A stretch of 64,000 nucleotides of DNA from Aporrectodea caliginosa (GCA_020284085.1 JACEVL010000828.1:532501-596500); one strand, 5' to 3'. Positions 1-11,364 are shown, numbered from the stretch's first letter. Made by a program: numbers and translations. Notes: a model not told the origin generated them from the letters alone.

Positions 1-2128
1 GATGAGTACAACCGCAGAGGTGACATTGCATTTGCTGATTTGAGCAATATCGAGGAGGTGGTTGATGATATACTTGTACACTCTATGACCTTCAGCCAAC
101 ATGTGGATACTGTTAGGTCCATCCTTCACTTGCGTCGAGAAAAATGGCATCACATTATGCAAGGAAAAGTTTACTTTCTGCCAACCCAGCGTGAAATATG
201 CAGGATATAAAGTGACATCTACAGGGATTACAGTTGACCCAACAATAATCGCTGCGATTTCACAATTTCCGACACCCACTAACATAACAGAACTGCGTTC
301 ATTCTTTGGCTTGGTAAATCAGTTAGGAAACTTCAGCAAAGACATTGCCGTAGCAGCAGGACCGCTTCGTCCGCTTCTCAAGAAAGGCAACATTTTCGCG
401 TGGTCTGAAAACCATCAAATAGCATTCCAGAATGTCAAAGCCGCTCAGACGCAGCCACCAATACTTCAGTCATTTGATCCACAGCTTGCCACGATACTAG
501 AAACTGATGCATCGAGAACACGCGGCCTCGGCTACGCATTGCTACAACAGCGTCCAGATGGTAACCGTGGAAGCCGATTCCTGTCCGACACGGAATCGAG
601 GTATGCCATGATCGAACTGGAACTACTGGCTGTCGTGTGGGCCATGGAAAAGTACCGGCTGTATTTGATTGGACTCCCGCAATTCAAACTTATTCTCGAT
701 CATCGCCCACTCATTCCAATCATCAACTCCAAAGGACTGGATGAAATCGAGAACCCTCGCCTTTTCCGTCTACGGGAGAAGCTCCTTCCATTCACATTCG
801 AAGCAGAATGGAGAAGCGGAAAGATGCATGTGATCCCCGACGCGCTTTCTCGAGCACCAGTACAGGACCCAGAGAGTACAGACAAGAATCTAGAATCTGC
901 CATCACCAATGACATGGAAATCAAAGTGAACTATATGGCAGCACAACTGAGGGACGATGATTTCATGGACAATAACAGAGACCCTGTGATCGATCAATTG
1001 GCAAATGCCGCCAAGAATGATGCACAGTACCAAGCATTGATTAGACTAATACAGCAGGGTTTCGCAGCTAAATCGACGCTCCTTCCAGTAGAACAACAAC
1101 CATACTATAAGATTCGACATGATCTCAATGTACATGGTGATCTGATTCTTTACCAGACAAGAATTGTTGTTCCCCATTCTCAAAGAGCGGACGTTCTCCG
1201 CAGACTCCACCTCTCACACCAAGGAATAGACAAGACGAAGCGCAGAGCACGACAGACAGTTTACTGGCCTGGCATCACATCTGACATTATCAATACCGTC
1301 GGTACATGCCTACGGTGTCAAGAGGGTCGGGCTTCACTCCCAGCAGAAATCTTCCAATCGGATACAGCTCCTAGTAGACCATTTCAAGAAACTGCAGCGG
1401 ACATATTTGAACATGCGGGACATTATTATCTGGCATATGTCGACCGTTTCTCCGGGTGGATAAAAGTATCCAGATTCCACAAATGCCCAAGTTCAGAAAT
1501 GCTTATAACTGCCATACGAAGACATTTTGTTCACTTCGGCATCCCCAACAAATTTCGGTCAGATGGGGGACTCCAGTTTGCTTCAGAGGCCATGAAGAGA
1601 TTTATGACCAACTGGGGCGTAAACCACGTCTTCAGTGCAACACACTTCCCATCTTCAAATGGCTTAGCCGAATCTGCGGTGAAATACATGAAAGCGCTAA
1701 TCGCTGCATCCACAAACAACGGAGACATTGGGAGTGACACCTTCGCTCAAGGCCTCCTCGAGCTCCATAATACACCACGAGAGAATGGACTGGCACCAGC
1801 AGAACTGGTTTTCGGGTCACTTTTACGATCTTCTGTCCCTCTACATCCTCTGCGATTCGCAAAGACGTGGAACGACTCGGCCGACAATGAGGACAATATT
1901 AAGCACCCACCAGGAAATTTGAGCTCACGACGACTTAAACCACTCCATAGCGGAGATAAATGTTGGGTGCAAGATCCATCAACCAAGCGTTGGTATTCAA
2001 TTGGGCGCATCGTCCAAGCTCGAGGGCGGAACTATACGGTGAAGATGCCAAGCGGACGAATCCTTTGGCGTAACCGACGTCATGTTCGCCCGTGTCTTGA
2101 TTCAGAGGACATATTAATGACACAATAG
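1..2128 (+). pseudogene. Ty3/Gypsy pol 3' part (RT end, RNase H, integrase)
   Basis: The window opens inside the reverse transcriptase of a Ty3/Gypsy retrotransposon. Bases 64-78 encode the catalytic VDDIL in frame 1. The rest of the protein (from about base 145 to the stop at 2128) is in frame 2, so the frame changes near the five-A run at 140-144. That indicates one base gained, or a sequencing error. Downstream come RNase H (LETDAS near base 500, DHRPL near 700), the integrase zinc finger (HLSHQGIDKTKRRARQ then CLRCQ, about 1208-1323), and the integrase core with Asp near 1402, RSDGG near 1555 and AESAV near 1666. A basic C-terminal tail ends RNRRHVRP. The RNase H and integrase motifs look intact apart from the frameshift. 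The 5' LTR, gag and protease lie outside the window. Confidence 0.85.
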
Positions 2129-2181
2129 TCACCTAGATGATGATTACATCTAGAATTTAATTGGGACCCACATAAATTCTC

Positions 2182-2411
2182 AAAAGGGGAAAATTGATCT
2201 GGACTCTGAGAATATGTACTCTCAGGCGTATAGATAGGTTTGGTAAAGTGCGCCCTGTGGGGATTGCTTATCCTTCCTCCTTCCGTTTCCGGAACGCTAG
2301 CTCTAGATAAATAAACTGAGTTATCTCTGAACATATTTGACTTCTCACATTGTGGAATAAAATATTATAACTCATATTTTATAATCTACACGAACACAAC
2401 AGTGTTCTACA
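2182..2411 (+). repeat. Putative polypurine tract and 3' LTR
   Basis: Fifty-odd bases after the pol stop there is a purine run, AAAAGGGGAAAA (2182-2193), followed at 2195 by TG, as expected at the start of a 3' LTR. A poly(A) signal AATAAA lies at 2310-2315. A plausible terminal CA is at 2410-2411. The partner 5' LTR is outside the window, so the right-hand boundary is a guess. Confidence 0.4.
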
Positions 2412-3900
2412 GCAATACGGCAGTGGATAGTTGTCGGGTAGCCGCTTCGCCGCGACACGGGTCGAAGTAGCAATAATACTTTGCTATAATACAGGCCTAT
2501 CATTATTTCTACGTTCACAAAAGTATCAATCAATCATTATTATAGGCCTACCGGCTGTCTTTTTATTGAGATATCTTGATGCATCCGAATCCCATGGCCA
2601 CGTTGAAGTACTAACTTCTGCAAAGTGTCATATCGTCGTAGATTTGCGTAGTCCTACGACAGGAAAAGTAATCCACCGATTACCGAGCCTTAGCTGACTG
2701 TAAATGAATATAAATGGTATAAAGTGACAAACGATATAAAGGGTATAAAGTGACAAACGGAAAATGAAAGAGAGTGAATTGCATAGTTGTTAGGAATAGT
2801 AAAAACTATATTAAAAACGAAAAAACGTAGTTTCTTCCAAGAAATACATGTACAAGATGTAAAAAACGGGAAGGGGGAAAAAGACAATAATTTGACTTTG
2901 TTATATCTTGTACTGCATTTTTAAATTAGAAAAAGAAAATTATAATTTGACTGTGCTACATCTTGCACTACATTTTAAAATTAAAACCTTGCTTACGCAT
3001 TTTAAGTTTACTCAGCATATAACACAACTTCATTAGTGTAAACCTAGACTAAGTAATATTAATCTACAACAATTATTTTCTTTTTTAAAAGTTTGGTTTT
3101 ATTAGAAATTGAGAAATTATAAATACTGAAATCTTTTCAAATTTAAATCGTAAACATAAGTCCTCAAAAGTCCATGCTGACATAAACTAACACAATTTAA
3201 AACCTGAACTTTGTAAGTATAGAGTGTACTTAATTTTAAAAAAAGGTACTAACAAGGTTTACTTATAAGCTTATAAAAACTTGATATGGAGTAATGTCTG
3301 TCAGTTTTTCAATCAATCGGAGATTACTGTCCGTAAAAAACATTTCGCATTTTAGATAACTTAGAAATTCAAATAACTTTTATAAATTTTATTTCTTGAA
3401 CTGTGCGATTTATTTCTCAAATGATGACATTAAATAGTGACGTAAATTAACTGAATCCTTAAACGTACGGAGACAACGTAAAGAACATCAGACTAAAATA
3501 AAATTAAACAATATAAAAACAGACAGTAAATAAATAAATAAAGTTAAACAAATTTAAAAAAAACGGAAAAAGTGACGAAAAATAAATTACGGAAAACCAG
3601 ATTTTCTTGAAAAAAATAAAAAACGAAAAAAGGTTTTTAACAACTATGGTGAATAGTATAGAAGAATTCAAATCATCTAAAAGAAGTTTATGCAAGGCAT
3701 TATTCAGGTCATACGGCAAGCGAACTCACCAAAAATAAAAATTTATTACAGTAATAGGATTAGGCCTAAACATTAAAAATAAATGATTGCATAGTCTAGT
3801 ACTATATCCGAACAGAAAAGGCCCCACATAAACAGCTTCATAAATCTTCAGGAGTCTCCGAATTTTACCCACACTGGGTGGGAAATGCTGACTTAAGTCA

Positions 3901-3990
3901 AAATCGACGAAATAGAAATAATATTATATTGCCATGAAACATAAAAAATCGACGAAATAGAAATAATATTATATTGCCATAAAACATAAA
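3901..3990. repeat. 45-bp tandem duplication, 2 copies
   Basis: The segment starting AAATCGACGAAATAGAAATA at 3901 recurs at 3946. The two copies are nearly identical over 45 bp and abut each other. Confidence 0.85.
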
Positions 3991-4669
3991 AATGAAAGAT
4001 GCTATGATGACAAATAAAAATTCAGCAGAACTTCCTGTGCTTTTTCCTGCAAGCGGCCCATTATAATTATGCATGGATGGAATTTCATTTGATCAGTTTT
4101 GAAAAAGTGGGTTTTCTGTGTATTATTGTCTCGAGGAAGAGAGAAATTTTAAGTTAGGCCTACATTTCAAAGTTTATGATTTCTGTTGCAAAAGTCACTA
4201 ATGCAAAACAATGGAATACAAACTGCAATTAGATAATGCTTTCCTACAAAGTTCAGAAGTGCACAGTAATTGTCACCGTTTTCAGTAGAGATATCCCATA
4301 GCAAAATGGATTTGCTCAAATAAAGCTGATTTAGAACTATAAACTTGTTTAAAATACGACTTTTTTCTAGTGAAGCCATTTTTAACCTGCGTGCTTGACT
4401 TAGCATTGTTCTATTACCGCTGAGGTGGGGACTCCGCCGTTTAATTAAGATTATATATATAATTTATTGATATCTCTTACGTTACTTGCGCTGGGAACTA
4501 GCTAATAAAAGATGGAACCTACTCGATCAAAATATAAAAGTAATTTAATACATGAAATGAATTTCGGTAGCAGATAAATGAAAATATAATAATAAAACAT
4601 TGAAATAAAACCCATAAATAACATACCAAGAAAGAAGTAAAGCTCTCATACTGAATTCACAGAGGATTA

Positions 4670-4930
4670 TCATCATCAGCCACACAACGATTCCTGTAGG
4701 CCATGGTTCCCACAAGAATCCTGTGAGCTGGGTTCCGCGGGTTTATACAGATTTCCGGGGCTTGGGTTGGTCACGTGGTACATCCGGGGTTCAAATCTCT
4801 GGTGCAAACTAATCTGGCAGAACCAACCGAAAATGGTCCCTATTCCTGGAGCATGGGCCAGGGACCTGTCGGGAAGATGGATCGCCTCACCGGATATGGT
4901 GATGATAACTTTATCTGATATGACAAACAC
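4670..4930 (+). repeat. Possible tRNA-derived SINE
   Basis: A more GC-rich island in AT-rich DNA contains GGGGTTCAAATCTCTGG around 4786-4802, which resembles an RNA polymerase III B box (GGTTCRANNCC). A clear A box is not visible and no second copy occurs in the window, so the call is weak. Confidence 0.25.
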
Positions 4931-5584
4931 TGTCGCTAATACATAGGGAGAAAGGCATGCATGTGGATGTCAAACTAGTATCTCCATGTAACTCTTCTAT
5001 AGCGCCTTTTCTACTCTGTGATAGTTCTGCCTTTTATTTCGTCAGATGATATCTTATTGCATAATAGTGCATTTCACTTTATATCGTTTTACCTCGGCTC
5101 CATTTGCATTGAATGTACTTGTATCTGTCTGAGTATCATTCCTACCTTTGCATACAAGAGTAGAAATTGCGAAGCAGAAAGTTATGAGGGATAGTCAGGA
5201 CAGTAGGTGGAAGACTAATGTAATGGTGGTTGTGCCACAGGCCAGTCATGGTCCGTTGATCGAGATCGGAGCGTGGAAGATAATCGCCATGAGGATGATA
5301 GAGGTTACATGAACAGCAGGTACTTGACGAAGCACGAAGACCAGTACAGCCACATACGCATCCCCATCAGCTTCTTCGACTCCTGCGCATGGTGTTCACA
5401 AACAATCACACACTCGGATGCATTTGAACATTTGTGTAGCGCCTTCTTTATGGCCAAACGTCGAAGTTATCTAAATACACGCCGATTCGCATGATGTTAT
5501 ACTAATATGAGTTTATTAATATGAAAGCTTGTTCTATGAATAGTGAGTAATACGTATCAAATCTCAATGCAATGCTATGTCTTA

Positions 5585-6112
5585 AGACATTCTATTCTAT
5601 TCTATTTACGGACTTATAAAGCGCCTCTCACAGTACAACCTAATCAGAGGCGCTTCCAGTGCGAAGAGCTCCTCGAAAAAAGAAAAGTCTTAAGAGAACG
5701 AGCAGAAACAGCAGTGCCACCAGATAAGATCACAGTACGAGGAGATCACAGCAGGAAGGACATTCCACAGCAAAGGGCCAACAGAGGCATAGGCACGATG
5801 CTGTGGCAGTCCGAGACCGAGGAACTAAAAGGTCATGATGGTCTAAAGAGCGGAGAGGACGTCTAGAGGTAGCTGAGATAAGATCACAGAGGTAGCGTGG
5901 AGCTTGACCCAAAACGTTTTACACGTAAGAAAGAGAATTTTAAACTGAATCCGAGCAGTTAAGGGAAGCCAATGACGGTGTTCAGTCATAAAGGCCGAAA
6001 TATGGGAGAAACGAGGAAGGCGGGCGATCAAACGAGCAGCTGCACTAAGTACTGATTGGTGTGGAACCGAGTTACAGTAGTCAATGCGTGAACAGATCAA
6101 GGCATGAACCAT
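5585..6112 (-). mobile_element. CR1/L2-like LINE, 3' fragment
   Basis: Read on the minus strand, this encodes the C-terminal part of a non-LTR reverse transcriptase: a motif like SRIDYCNSV, then SAAARLIARLPRFSHIS and HRHWLPL, as in CR1/L2/Jockey-type elements. It is broken by stops. The 3' end (low coordinates) has the family end GAGGCGCTTTATAAG followed by a (GAATA)n-type tail at 5585-5605. The same 3' end occurs at 28740-28815 and 40165-40205. Confidence 0.7.
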
Positions 6113-6827
6113 GGAAGAAAAATCCGCAAAGGAATGACAAATAATTTATTATCTGCTTTTCTGTGAATATAATGCTTATTATATCTTAAAGCATTGCTAA
6201 CTCCTAATCGACATTCTACATTCTTGACTTCTACTGATAATTTGCTCGTGGCTAGATCTGATAGGATCAGAACAATTGTAGGATCGTGTGCTTTAGATGA
6301 AGCGATCCTTGTGATTTCTGTATCATATGCCACAAGAAGCCGACAAAACGCTCTATCATAATTGAAATCACCTATGACGACTCGCAGGAAATATGCAAAA
6401 AGCCGGACATTTTCCGGGTTTATAGCTTTGCCTGCCGGACGGAGGAGATGTTCTCCTTTTTCCGGACGTCTGACAACCCTAGGATTGGCGAGCGAAAAGG
6501 ACAAATCCCGCATAGAACGTCTGAATAACAGATAAAACGCTCTGCTTTTATTAAGTCAGATTCCCCTTCTATGAATGTTCTTGATAATAAAGCAGACACT
6601 TCACTCTTTAAAGCCGTCCTCTTAAATGAGAATCATTCATTCAGATGCCTTCTTTCTAACCAACATTTTACGCCCTATTTTCTTAGGGTCAGACCACATA
6701 ACGTTAACCTTCCTGACAATGACTCACGAAATTTTATATCTCGTATTTTATTCCTGAACTCTTACTAAGCTATTGTTACTTCATATACTATATTATTATC
6801 TAGTTTTTTTCTATGTACATTGTACAC
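6113..6827. other. Repeat-derived DNA with LINE RT C-terminus
   Basis: Bases 6398-6476 resemble one end of a hAT-type MITE (minus-strand reading CTAGGGTTGTCAGACGTCC). Bases 6556-6768 (+) encode the tail of a non-LTR reverse transcriptase (KADTSLFKAVL, then RPHNVNLPDNDSRNFISRIL), which is characteristic of the end of many animal LINE ORF2 proteins. Nothing else is recognised. Confidence 0.5.
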
Positions 6828-7309
6828 TAGGGTGGTTCAAAAACATAAAAGTAAAGCTGGGGCCAAGATACCCCCTACATTTTTACACTTGTTATTTGTA
6901 TTATCCTGGCAAAATTTCAGCTTCCTACTCCAACTGGAAGACGGTGCTCAATGACATAAACTTACACCATTGTAATCGTCATGTAAAAGCAAAATGTGTT
7001 ACAAATTGTGATCATCTTGGTAACTTTCTTATGGAATTATGCAATTATGCTCTCTTACTAACTTTTATATTTAGGACCCATTGGACAGTTCTTATTACAG
7101 ATTTGGCTGTCTACTTCCTGTTCATTACCAGACATTGTACTGAAATTTATTTTCGTTGATATATGTACAAACGGTACTGTTTATGCAACACATAATTCCA
7201 GAATTCATATCTTTGATTGCATTTCATCTGCATTCTGCAGCATTTCATACATTGATATATACATACAAATAATTATATGTATATATGTACAGATATTATA
7301 TACATAAAT

Positions 7310-7368
7310 ACATACATACATACATACATACATACATACATACATACATACATACATACATACATACA
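7310..7368. repeat. (CATA)n microsatellite
   Basis: About fifteen units of CATA run without interruption inside the hAT-like element. The adjacent open frame on the minus strand is a translation of this repeat. Confidence 0.95.
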
Positions 7369-7544
7369 AAGCTAAAAATGAACATGCTGATTTCGTAATA
7401 GGCGAATCTATGCCAGATTGTCCCTTGGTGGTTAACAGGGTTGGTAAACTGCTTTCAGAGATTTTTGAAAGCACTTAACCGCTTATCAGTGCTGGTTTCT
7501 GAAGGTGACAAATTGTAACTGTAATTGTTAACCTGCTAAAAATT

Positions 7545-7860
7545 CTAAAGTTGGTCTCTGGAAGAGGACTTAATGAAGCCAAGTCTATTCATGATCTGCT
7601 GGAAGCATTGAAGTTGACTGAAAAAGTTCAAGTCATGAGCTTTGACACTACTTCTGTGAACACTGGTCGCTTGAATGGAGCATGTGTTCTTCTGAAAAAT
7701 ATAATTGGTCGAGAGCTCCTGCGATTGGCTTGATGTCACCCTTTCATGGAACTGATCTTAGCCATGGATTTCACTTTTGAGCCTTTAAGTTATCTAAACA
7801 TACCAGTATTCAAGAGTTTTAAGGCTGCTTGGGAAATGTGACATATGACAAATTGCAAAG
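7545..7860 (+). pseudogene. Transposase remnant (FDTTxxNTG type)
   Basis: The + strand encodes GLNEAKSIHDLLEALKLTEK, then a block reading FDTTSVNTGRLNGACVLL. After an in-frame stop it continues with CHPFMELILAMDF and PVFKSFKAAW. The order Asp motif, GAC, then a Cys/His block preceding ELI matches my memory of transposon-derived proteins widespread in aquatic invertebrates, and is compatible with the RNase H-fold core of hAT transposases. Stop codons and loss of the N- and C-terminal parts make it a pseudogene. It lies centrally between the inverted ends of the 6828-9519 element. Confidence 0.5.
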
Positions 7861-8465
7861 TCTGGAGCCAAATTCTGAAACAGAAAATTTCCGTGAATCC
7901 ACCATCACCTGCCTCAAGAATGAGGCTGGAAGGATATGGCAGAAGATGAAGATTGTGCAGATTGTCCAATGATTCCAGTGAACGGATTGTGAGAGGTAGG
8001 GCAAACAGACTTCATGAGGTAGCAAGCTTAAGAGATTTTGCTACAAAGAGCAATTTTGTTACAAAAAGCAAAGCTACTCCAGTCCCTGAAGTAGGTGCTT
8101 CATTTCTCACCCTTCCACCAGACGTGAGAACGCAGACCAGGCGTTAGAACGCAGAATATCAACATTCAACATGGAAAGAAATGGATCGGACATGGTGTCA
8201 AGCTCTTTGAAGAATTCAGCAGCCTCCTCCACATGATGAGGAAAGTTGTTGCCTTTCTCCTGCAAGTTTTTGAGGCAAACAGAACGGCTGTTCCCACTGA
8301 TACTACGAAGAATTCTTCTATACATGCATTGCTGAAGAAATGAAGTTCTGCGACACATACTTCTTGGGACATCATTTGAGAGTTGTTGATTGTTTATATG
8401 TTTCCTTGCAGCAAATAATATTGCTATCATGATATAACTGCTGTCTGTGTATATTGGTAAATGGT

Positions 8466-8857
8466 AATCTATCGTTTTAGCGGGTTTAATTAATGGTAAA
8501 TATTTGGTATTTGTAGCATTATTATTTTTCATCAATCCAGCTTCTACTTTGGTGAGAATTCTTTTAATCGATCCAGCTTCCATTGGGCAAAAATTCGTTT
8601 CATCAGTCCAGCTTCTATTTAAGCAGGAATTATTTTTCATCAATACAACTTTTATTTAATTAAGAATTATTTTCCATCAATCCAGCTTCTATTTAAGCAA
8701 GATTCTTTTCATCGGGCCCACTTCCATTTCATTAAAAATTATTTTCGTCAATCCGACTTCTATTTAGCAAGAATTCGTTTCGTCAATCCAACTTGTTGAC
8801 GACCAACGCTGAAACCCATGCAATGGCGGATAATTAAACCCGCTAAAACGATAGATT
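8466..8857. repeat. Foldback: 27-bp inverted repeats around a 36-bp array
   Basis: A perfect 27-bp inverted repeat, starting AATCTATCGTTTTAGCGGG at 8466-8492, recurs in reverse at 8831-8857. Between the arms, a motif like CATCAATCCAGCTTCTATTT recurs at about 8530, 8566, 8601, 8638, 8675, 8710, 8746 and 8781. That is roughly eight degenerate units of 36 bp. The right arm is followed by a partial repeat of its last 13 bp. Confidence 0.75.
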
Positions 8858-9027
8858 AAAACGATAGATTAGTGCCCTACCTGGTAAATTAATAATCTTA
8901 TCATAATTTAAGATTTCAAGACGTTATGCGTATTTTCTAACCGATCGCACTATATGGTAAAGGGGGAGGGTCCGTGAGCACCGTCTTCCAATTGGAATAG
9001 GAAGCTGAAATTTTGCCACAATGTATT

Positions 9028-9262
9028 GTATTTTGTATTGTATTTGAACACTTGTTATAGCGCCCCTACCAGATTTCCCATTCAGAGGCGCTCCCGACTA
9101 CTGCGCGAACGTTGAATCGGAGTTTCACGCCGAAGCGCATGAGCAATTGCGAGTGAAGGACTTGCCCAGGGTCCCTACGCGGCGACTTTGAGGTGGATTC
9201 GAACCCGCAACCCTTCAGCTGCAAGGCACCGAACATACCCCAAACCACCGCGCCCCAGTTGT
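9028..9262 (-). mobile_element. tRNA-derived SINE (copy B) with LINE-like tail
   Basis: On the minus strand a tRNA-like head (about 9260-9185) contains a perfect B box GGTTCGAATCC and an anticodon-arm-like hairpin CCTT-GCAGCTG-AAGG. A body of about 120 bp follows (9180-9060), then GGGGCGCTATAA and a tail of AATACAATAC units. The body recurs at 25846-25980. The 3' end resembles that of the CR1/L2-like LINE copies in this window. Confidence 0.65.
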
Positions 9263-9279
9263 ATTGTGATGTGTTGTGT

Positions 9280-9432
9280 GTTGTATTGTACTCCACGTTT
9301 ATAATGCGACCGAGCCACCCGCAGTAAAGATCCGAGAAATTAATCTCTGATAAACCGACCGACCGGGAAGCGAACCCGGGGCGACGGCCATGACGAGCGG
9401 GCACCAACCCACTCGGCCACTCAGGATCCTTA
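9280..9432 (-). mobile_element. tRNA-derived SINE (copy A)
   Basis: On the minus strand the head has an A box (TGGCCGAGTGGG) and, about 45 bp on, a B box (GGGTTCGCTTCCC), the internal polymerase III promoter of a tRNA-like gene. The head is followed by a body and a tail rich in ACAATACAAC. It abuts a second SINE in the same orientation. The cloverleaf is not good enough for a working tRNA. Confidence 0.6.
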
Positions 9433-9519
9433 ATACTATTAACAGGTGTAAAAAACCGAGGGGTATCTTGGACGCTAGCTTGAACTTCATGTTTTACCAT
9501 GTGACCATGAACCACCCTA

Positions 9520-10045
9520 ATGTACACCTACAGCGTTATGTATGTTGTTAACACAATAAACGAATATTATGATGATTATGATGATGAAATCGAAGTCAAC
9601 TCACTTGGCAGCCATTTGCAAATTTCTTGTTGTCGTTTGGTCGGATCATTAGTAGTCTCGACGTAATAGTGACGTCAGTTCGGTGAGGTCAGGTCAACTG
9701 CATATTGAGAGTGTTGAACGCTATAGGTAATTAGCGGTGAAAACGAGATTGGGTCAAGGTTATACAACTATTTATAGCCTTAAGGAAATTTATCAGCGCA
9801 TAATGTATTCGGCGATCTCTTCGGACGTCATCGCGTCCTCGGCGGTCCGTCGACGACGCTTCTTATGCCTTCACGGATGTTTGCTAGGCCTAGTTATAAG
9901 CAGAGATGGGCACGATTAGTTAAATTGCTAATCGATTAGAATTAGCTACTGAAATTTGCTAATTGATTAGAATTAGAATTAGAATTAGCAAAATCTTGTA
10001 GCTAATTGATTAGAACTAGAATGCCTATAGTGAAAATAACGCAAG
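9520..10045. other. Non-coding; hAT-like terminus at 9901
   Basis: No gene is seen. From 9901 the sequence CAGAGATGGGCACGATTAG begins a segment of repeated ATTAGAATTAG and GCTAATTGATTAG motifs up to about 10019. It looks like one end of a hAT-type element (CAGAGATGGGC). The other end was not found. Confidence 0.4.
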
Positions 10046-11335
10046 ATGTCCGAAGAACATCAGACTTGGATAAAAGTCGGGCAAGAATTGAGTCACGCAG
10101 GAAGTGAACTTATTAGGGAATTGGTAAAAGAAAGGCAAGCAGAGGCAAAAGAATAGGAACGTCGTTTAGGAGAGCTAGAAAAGGAAGAGAAGAGACGTTT
10201 GAGAGATCTTGAAGCTCAGAGACGTATAGAAGAGTTTGAAGCTAAGAAGCGTTTAGAAGAACTCGAAGCTAGAAAACGCTCAGAAGACCTTGAAGAAAGA
10301 AAATATTAGTCCACGTTGAGGAACAAGAGCGTCAGGATGAATTGAAGCGTTTGGAAATGGAGAACCAGAAACTGATAGAACTGAGAGAATTAGAATTGAG
10401 GGCGGAGCACAATGCTCAGCAAAGAGACAGATGTAATGTATAGGCCTATGGGAATGGAGGAGATCGGAATGATACCAGACCAAATAATAATGCCAAGCAG
10501 ATCAAGCTGCCGGTATTCAGAGAAGATAAGGATTGCTTAGACGATTATTTTTTAAGGTTTGAGAGAACATACATGTACGTTGCGTATAATGTAGTGGAGG
10601 ATATGTGGGCGTTGACACTTGCTCGATTTCTTAAAGGTAGCCTAAAGCCCTAGAAGTGTACGAGCGAATGGACGCAGAGGATGCTCAAGTTTATGATAAG
10701 TTGAAAGAAGAATTGCTCTGGAGATTTAAGTCGACTGAGAGTGGATACTGAAACAAATTTAAGAAATCTTCTCGAGATGAAGTTGAAACGGTTTCACAGT
10801 ATGTTGAACGACTTAGGAGGTATCTTAGAAAATGGTTAGGCCCCTACTGTAACAGATGGCAGAAATAAATTATTGGTGAAGGATACGAAGGATTAAAATC
10901 TCCGATTTTGAGGGATCAGTTTTTCATCGGCTGCGACAATGAGATGAGAAAGTTCTTGAAAGAAACGGGATGTTAGGGTTTAGTGAAATGCTAAAGCAGG
11001 CCCAGAATTTTCTCGACGCTCGTGAATCAGATGAAAGGAAATGGGTACATAGGGGCAAGAACAAGGATAAAGATAATAAGTATCATGGTAGAGAGTGTGA
11101 GCATACAGACAAGAGTAGTCCGATTGTAAAGCAGGACAAAAGTAAGCAGCAGCGAGAATATAAAGACAGGAGACAATTCGAAAGCAATTGGAGCTTCCAT
11201 GAGGATAAGAAAGAAAGAAATGATGGAGAAAATAGACAAACAAGGTGTTTCCGGTGTGGTTCTTTAGGCCATCGCATAGCACACTGCGATAAGGGTAGTG
11301 CACAGTGCTGTGCGTTTGCTAGCGCTTCTCAATAA
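10046..11335 (+). pseudogene. Gypsy gag remnant, SCAN-like, with zinc knuckle
   Basis: An ATG at 10046 opens a frame starting MSEEHQTWIKVGQELS that meets a TAG at 10154-10156. In the same general reading it continues into a charged coiled coil (10160-10310). From about 10500 comes a block reading KLPVFREDKDCLDDYFLRFE, then DKLKEELLWRFKSTE and VSQYVERLRRYL. This resembles the SCAN/Gmr1-type gag capsid. A CCHC zinc knuckle CFRCGSLGHRIAHC follows at about 11247-11288. Several stops and at least one frameshift show it is dead. The link between SCAN domains and Gmr1-like Gypsy gag is published knowledge. Assigning this copy to that lineage is my inference. Confidence 0.6.
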
Positions 11336-11364
11336 AGGAAATACTTACTTACTTACTTACTTAT
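11300..11364 (+). repeat. Short element tail ending in (TACT)n
   Basis: The segment with GCGCTTCTCAATAAAGGAAA followed by (TACT)n interrupts the Gypsy remnant just after the zinc knuckle. The same tail is present in reverse at 61562-61625, so it is a family 3' end that inserted here. Confidence 0.65.

Larger units (their letters stand above)
2412..5584. other. AT-rich intergenic DNA
   Basis: I find no convincing coding region here. The stretch is strongly AT-rich, with many A and T runs, and short open frames such as 3504-3719 on the minus strand are composed of AT-driven Phe/Leu/Ile codons. A 45-bp tandem duplication and a weak SINE-like segment are listed separately. Confidence 0.6.
6828..9519 (+). 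mobile_element. hAT-like DNA transposon, 2.7 kb, decayed
   Basis: The ends are inverted: TAGGGTGGTTC at 6828 and GAACCACCCTA ending at 9519. Inverted similarity extends inward about 150-200 bp: CAAGATACCCC, TTTTACAC and GCAAAATTTCAGCTTCCTA appear in the left arm (6875-6935) and reversed in the right arm (8990-9020 and 9440-9470). Flanks are TTGTACAC (6820-6827) and ATGTACAC (9520-9527), an 8-bp target-site duplication with one mismatch, which fits hAT. The interior holds a transposase remnant, a microsatellite and a foldback array. Two SINEs inserted at about 9019-9432 split the right arm. A MITE at 62867-63341 shares the TAGGGTGG terminus. Confidence 0.65.

Noticed and set aside
3504..3719. 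Small membrane protein on the minus strand
   Set aside because: The hydrophobic composition results from AT-rich DNA, and no other evidence supports a gene.
9185..9432. Functional tRNA genes
   Set aside because: A and B boxes are present, but acceptor and D arms do not pair properly, and the sequences continue into SINE bodies and tails.
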